NCBI GenBank assembly: GCA_004552385.1
Contig: SFOL01000021.1
Coordinates: 1-23,343 of the forward strand
DNA length: 23,343 bases
Direction: 5' to 3'
Origin: Bacteroidales bacterium
GTDB taxonomy: Bacteria > Bacteroidota > Bacteroidia > Bacteroidales > Marinilabiliaceae
Numbering within the stretch: position 1 is the stretch's first letter; every line of letters begins with the position of its first letter. Made by a program: the position numbers and the translations under genes. Of this stretch, positions 22,241 through 23,343 are shown piece by piece. Under the pieces are notes generated by a model that was not told the origin of the DNA, searched no databases, and saw only the letters and a program-made list of their open reading frames with translations.

Positions 22241-23343
22241 TTAGAGAATGAGATTGACGTATACGAGTTCGGCACTGTCGATGAATTGAAGCGGAATGGT
22301 CATAATGACTTCATCCGACTTCTCGCCAGCCGCCACGATGATGTCGTCCGATTCGTATTGCTCGATGCCGTGACCCGCCACAAATTCGTTCAAGACCTCG
22401 CACACCTTCGATTTCCAAAGCAATCGCCCCGTCTCGTCGTTGTGGACTTTGCCCGCGTATTGGGTTTCCCACAAGGAACGTAGCGTGTTGCGCAACGTTT
22501 CGACAAGGCGAACGGCTCTGTTCTTACCAAGTTGGGCGGGTATGGAGCTATTTTTCGCACGGGTGTTGATATCTTTGCAGATGCACAACGCGCCGTCTAT
22601 CCGCTTCATAATGGCCATAATGCCGCTCTCAATCGCCGTCTCAAGATCCTCGTCGGACAACGCCTCATCCAACGCACCGTCGAGCCCAAACGTGCTCATC
22701 GTGGTGGATTCATTCCAGCTCGCGCCCGCTTCGACACATGCAAGAGCGAATGCCGTGAGTGACGCATCCCCATCTACCGTGTTGACGCAGAGGGAGAGGT
22801 ACATGTTGTCGGGTGCGCTGTCGGGCAACGCGTTCTTGTCAACGAAGAGACAACGGGCATAACGTCCACGCTTGTCGCAACGGTCGGCAATCCACGCGGA
22901 GATTTGTTGGCGCATTTCGCCTGAGAGGGGGATTGTCCGCGGCAAATCCGACATCGGGTTGAGAATATCGGTATCGACGCTTGGATCGGCGTCAAGTGTG
23001 AAGAATTTGTTACTGCGGACTTTAGCCTTATCAGACTCGACGAGATTCTGCCACTTAAAGCCATCTTTATCAAGCGTGACGATTGTCTCCCACACCGGGC
23101 TCAGCGCCGTGTTATCGAGGGTGCCGGATATAACAATCGTGCTCGACGCGCCTTGTGACAACTTCACAGCTACCTTGTTGCCAGCCGCACCATCGGGTGT
23201 AGCTGTAATCGATCCCCATCCCCACAACGTGCCTGTCGCTTTCTTGCCTGCGCCTACCGCACCGCCAGCTGCCGTACCATCCGATCCGCCTGTGAGGTTG
23301 ACAGTCCCAAAGTCGCTGTGCGCCGAAACATCAGCGTTGGCGG
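22241..23343 (-). CDS. Tail sheath protein, XkdK-like (N-terminus outside window)
   Basis: The frame is open to the window edge, with 366 residues seen and the start beyond 23343. The visible N-terminal part includes FGTVNLTGGSDGTAAGG, the TLTGGSDG segment of the sheath core. The C-terminal half has the sheath pattern: SWNESTTMSTFGLDGALDEALSDEDLETAIESGIMAI, then NKNRAVR-like GKNRAVRLVETLRNTLRSLWETQYAGKVHNDETGRLLWKSKVCEVLNEFVAGHGI, and a closing strand set. It polymerises around the tube and contracts to drive it into the cell. An 18-base gap with AGGAGG separates it from the tube gene, so the two are co-transcribed. Confidence 0.9.
   Translation of the reverse strand, partial: ANADVSAHSDFGTVNLTGGSDGTAAGGAVGAGKKATGTLWGWGSITATPDGAAGNKVAVKLSQGASSTIVISGTLDNTALSPVWETIVTLDKDGFKWQNLVESDKAKVRSNKFFTLDADPSVDTDILNPMSDLPRTIPLSGEMRQQISAWIADRCDKRGRYARCLFVDKNALPDSAPDNMYLSLCVNTVDGDASLTAFALACVEAGASWNESTTMSTFGLDGALDEALSDEDLETAIESGIMAIMKRIDGALCICKDINTRAKNSSIPAQLGKNRAVRLVETLRNTLRSLWETQYAGKVHNDETGRLLWKSKVCEVLNEFVAGHGIEQYESDDIIVAAGEKSDEVIMTIPLQFIDSAELVYVNLIL

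Overview
The window is a stretch of a tailed, contractile-tail (myovirus-type) bacteriophage or prophage. Every supported gene lies on the minus strand, so transcription runs from high to low coordinates. The tail genes follow the order known from the Bacillus subtilis defective phage PBSX and its relatives: sheath, tube, assembly chaperone, tape measure, then the XkdP/Q/R/S/T/U-type baseplate series. No integrase, transposase, rRNA, tRNA or CRISPR was seen.

Layout in the direction of transcription. (1) 23343-9022: tail sheath (cut by the window edge), tube, chaperone with a frameshifted C-terminal extension, 1423-residue tape measure, six baseplate proteins and a probable tail-tip protein. 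(2) 8996-7464: tail fibre. (3) 7448-6546: a small unknown helical protein and a two-component spanin pair (inner-membrane and outer-membrane lipoprotein) in overlapping frames. (4) 6553-3165: large terminase, a ribbon-helix-helix protein, and the portal. (5) 3136-2024: holin-like membrane protein and an N-acetylmuramoyl-L-alanine amidase. (6) 2022-1: a DUF3310 protein, a DUF2800/RecB-like nuclease, and the start of a primase-like protein, which looks like the edge of a replication or recombination module. Packaging therefore follows the tail genes. No major capsid, scaffold/protease or classical small terminase is visible, and they are presumably upstream of the sheath.

Host. Strong Shine-Dalgarno sequences precede most genes, and the tail and DUF2800 families are Firmicutes-like, yet a spanin pair is only useful to a phage whose host has an outer membrane. 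The combination best fits a diderm Firmicute (Negativicutes-like) host. This is an inference; the primase-like domain also resembles a family common in Bacteroidota elements.

Non-coding signals cluster in three places: upstream of the chaperone gene (21616-21736), upstream of the ribbon-helix-helix gene (5055-5206), and at two intrinsic terminators (around 4600 and 2665). The first two share short blocks in the same order and look like diverged copies of one promoter plus structured-leader element. At each terminator a candidate promoter is placed so that its start point falls inside the terminator's own 5' arm. The most notable coding features are a likely +1 (or -2) programmed frameshift in the tail chaperone, an 88-codon in-frame duplication in the XkdU-like protein, and the separation of portal and terminase from the rest of the head genes.
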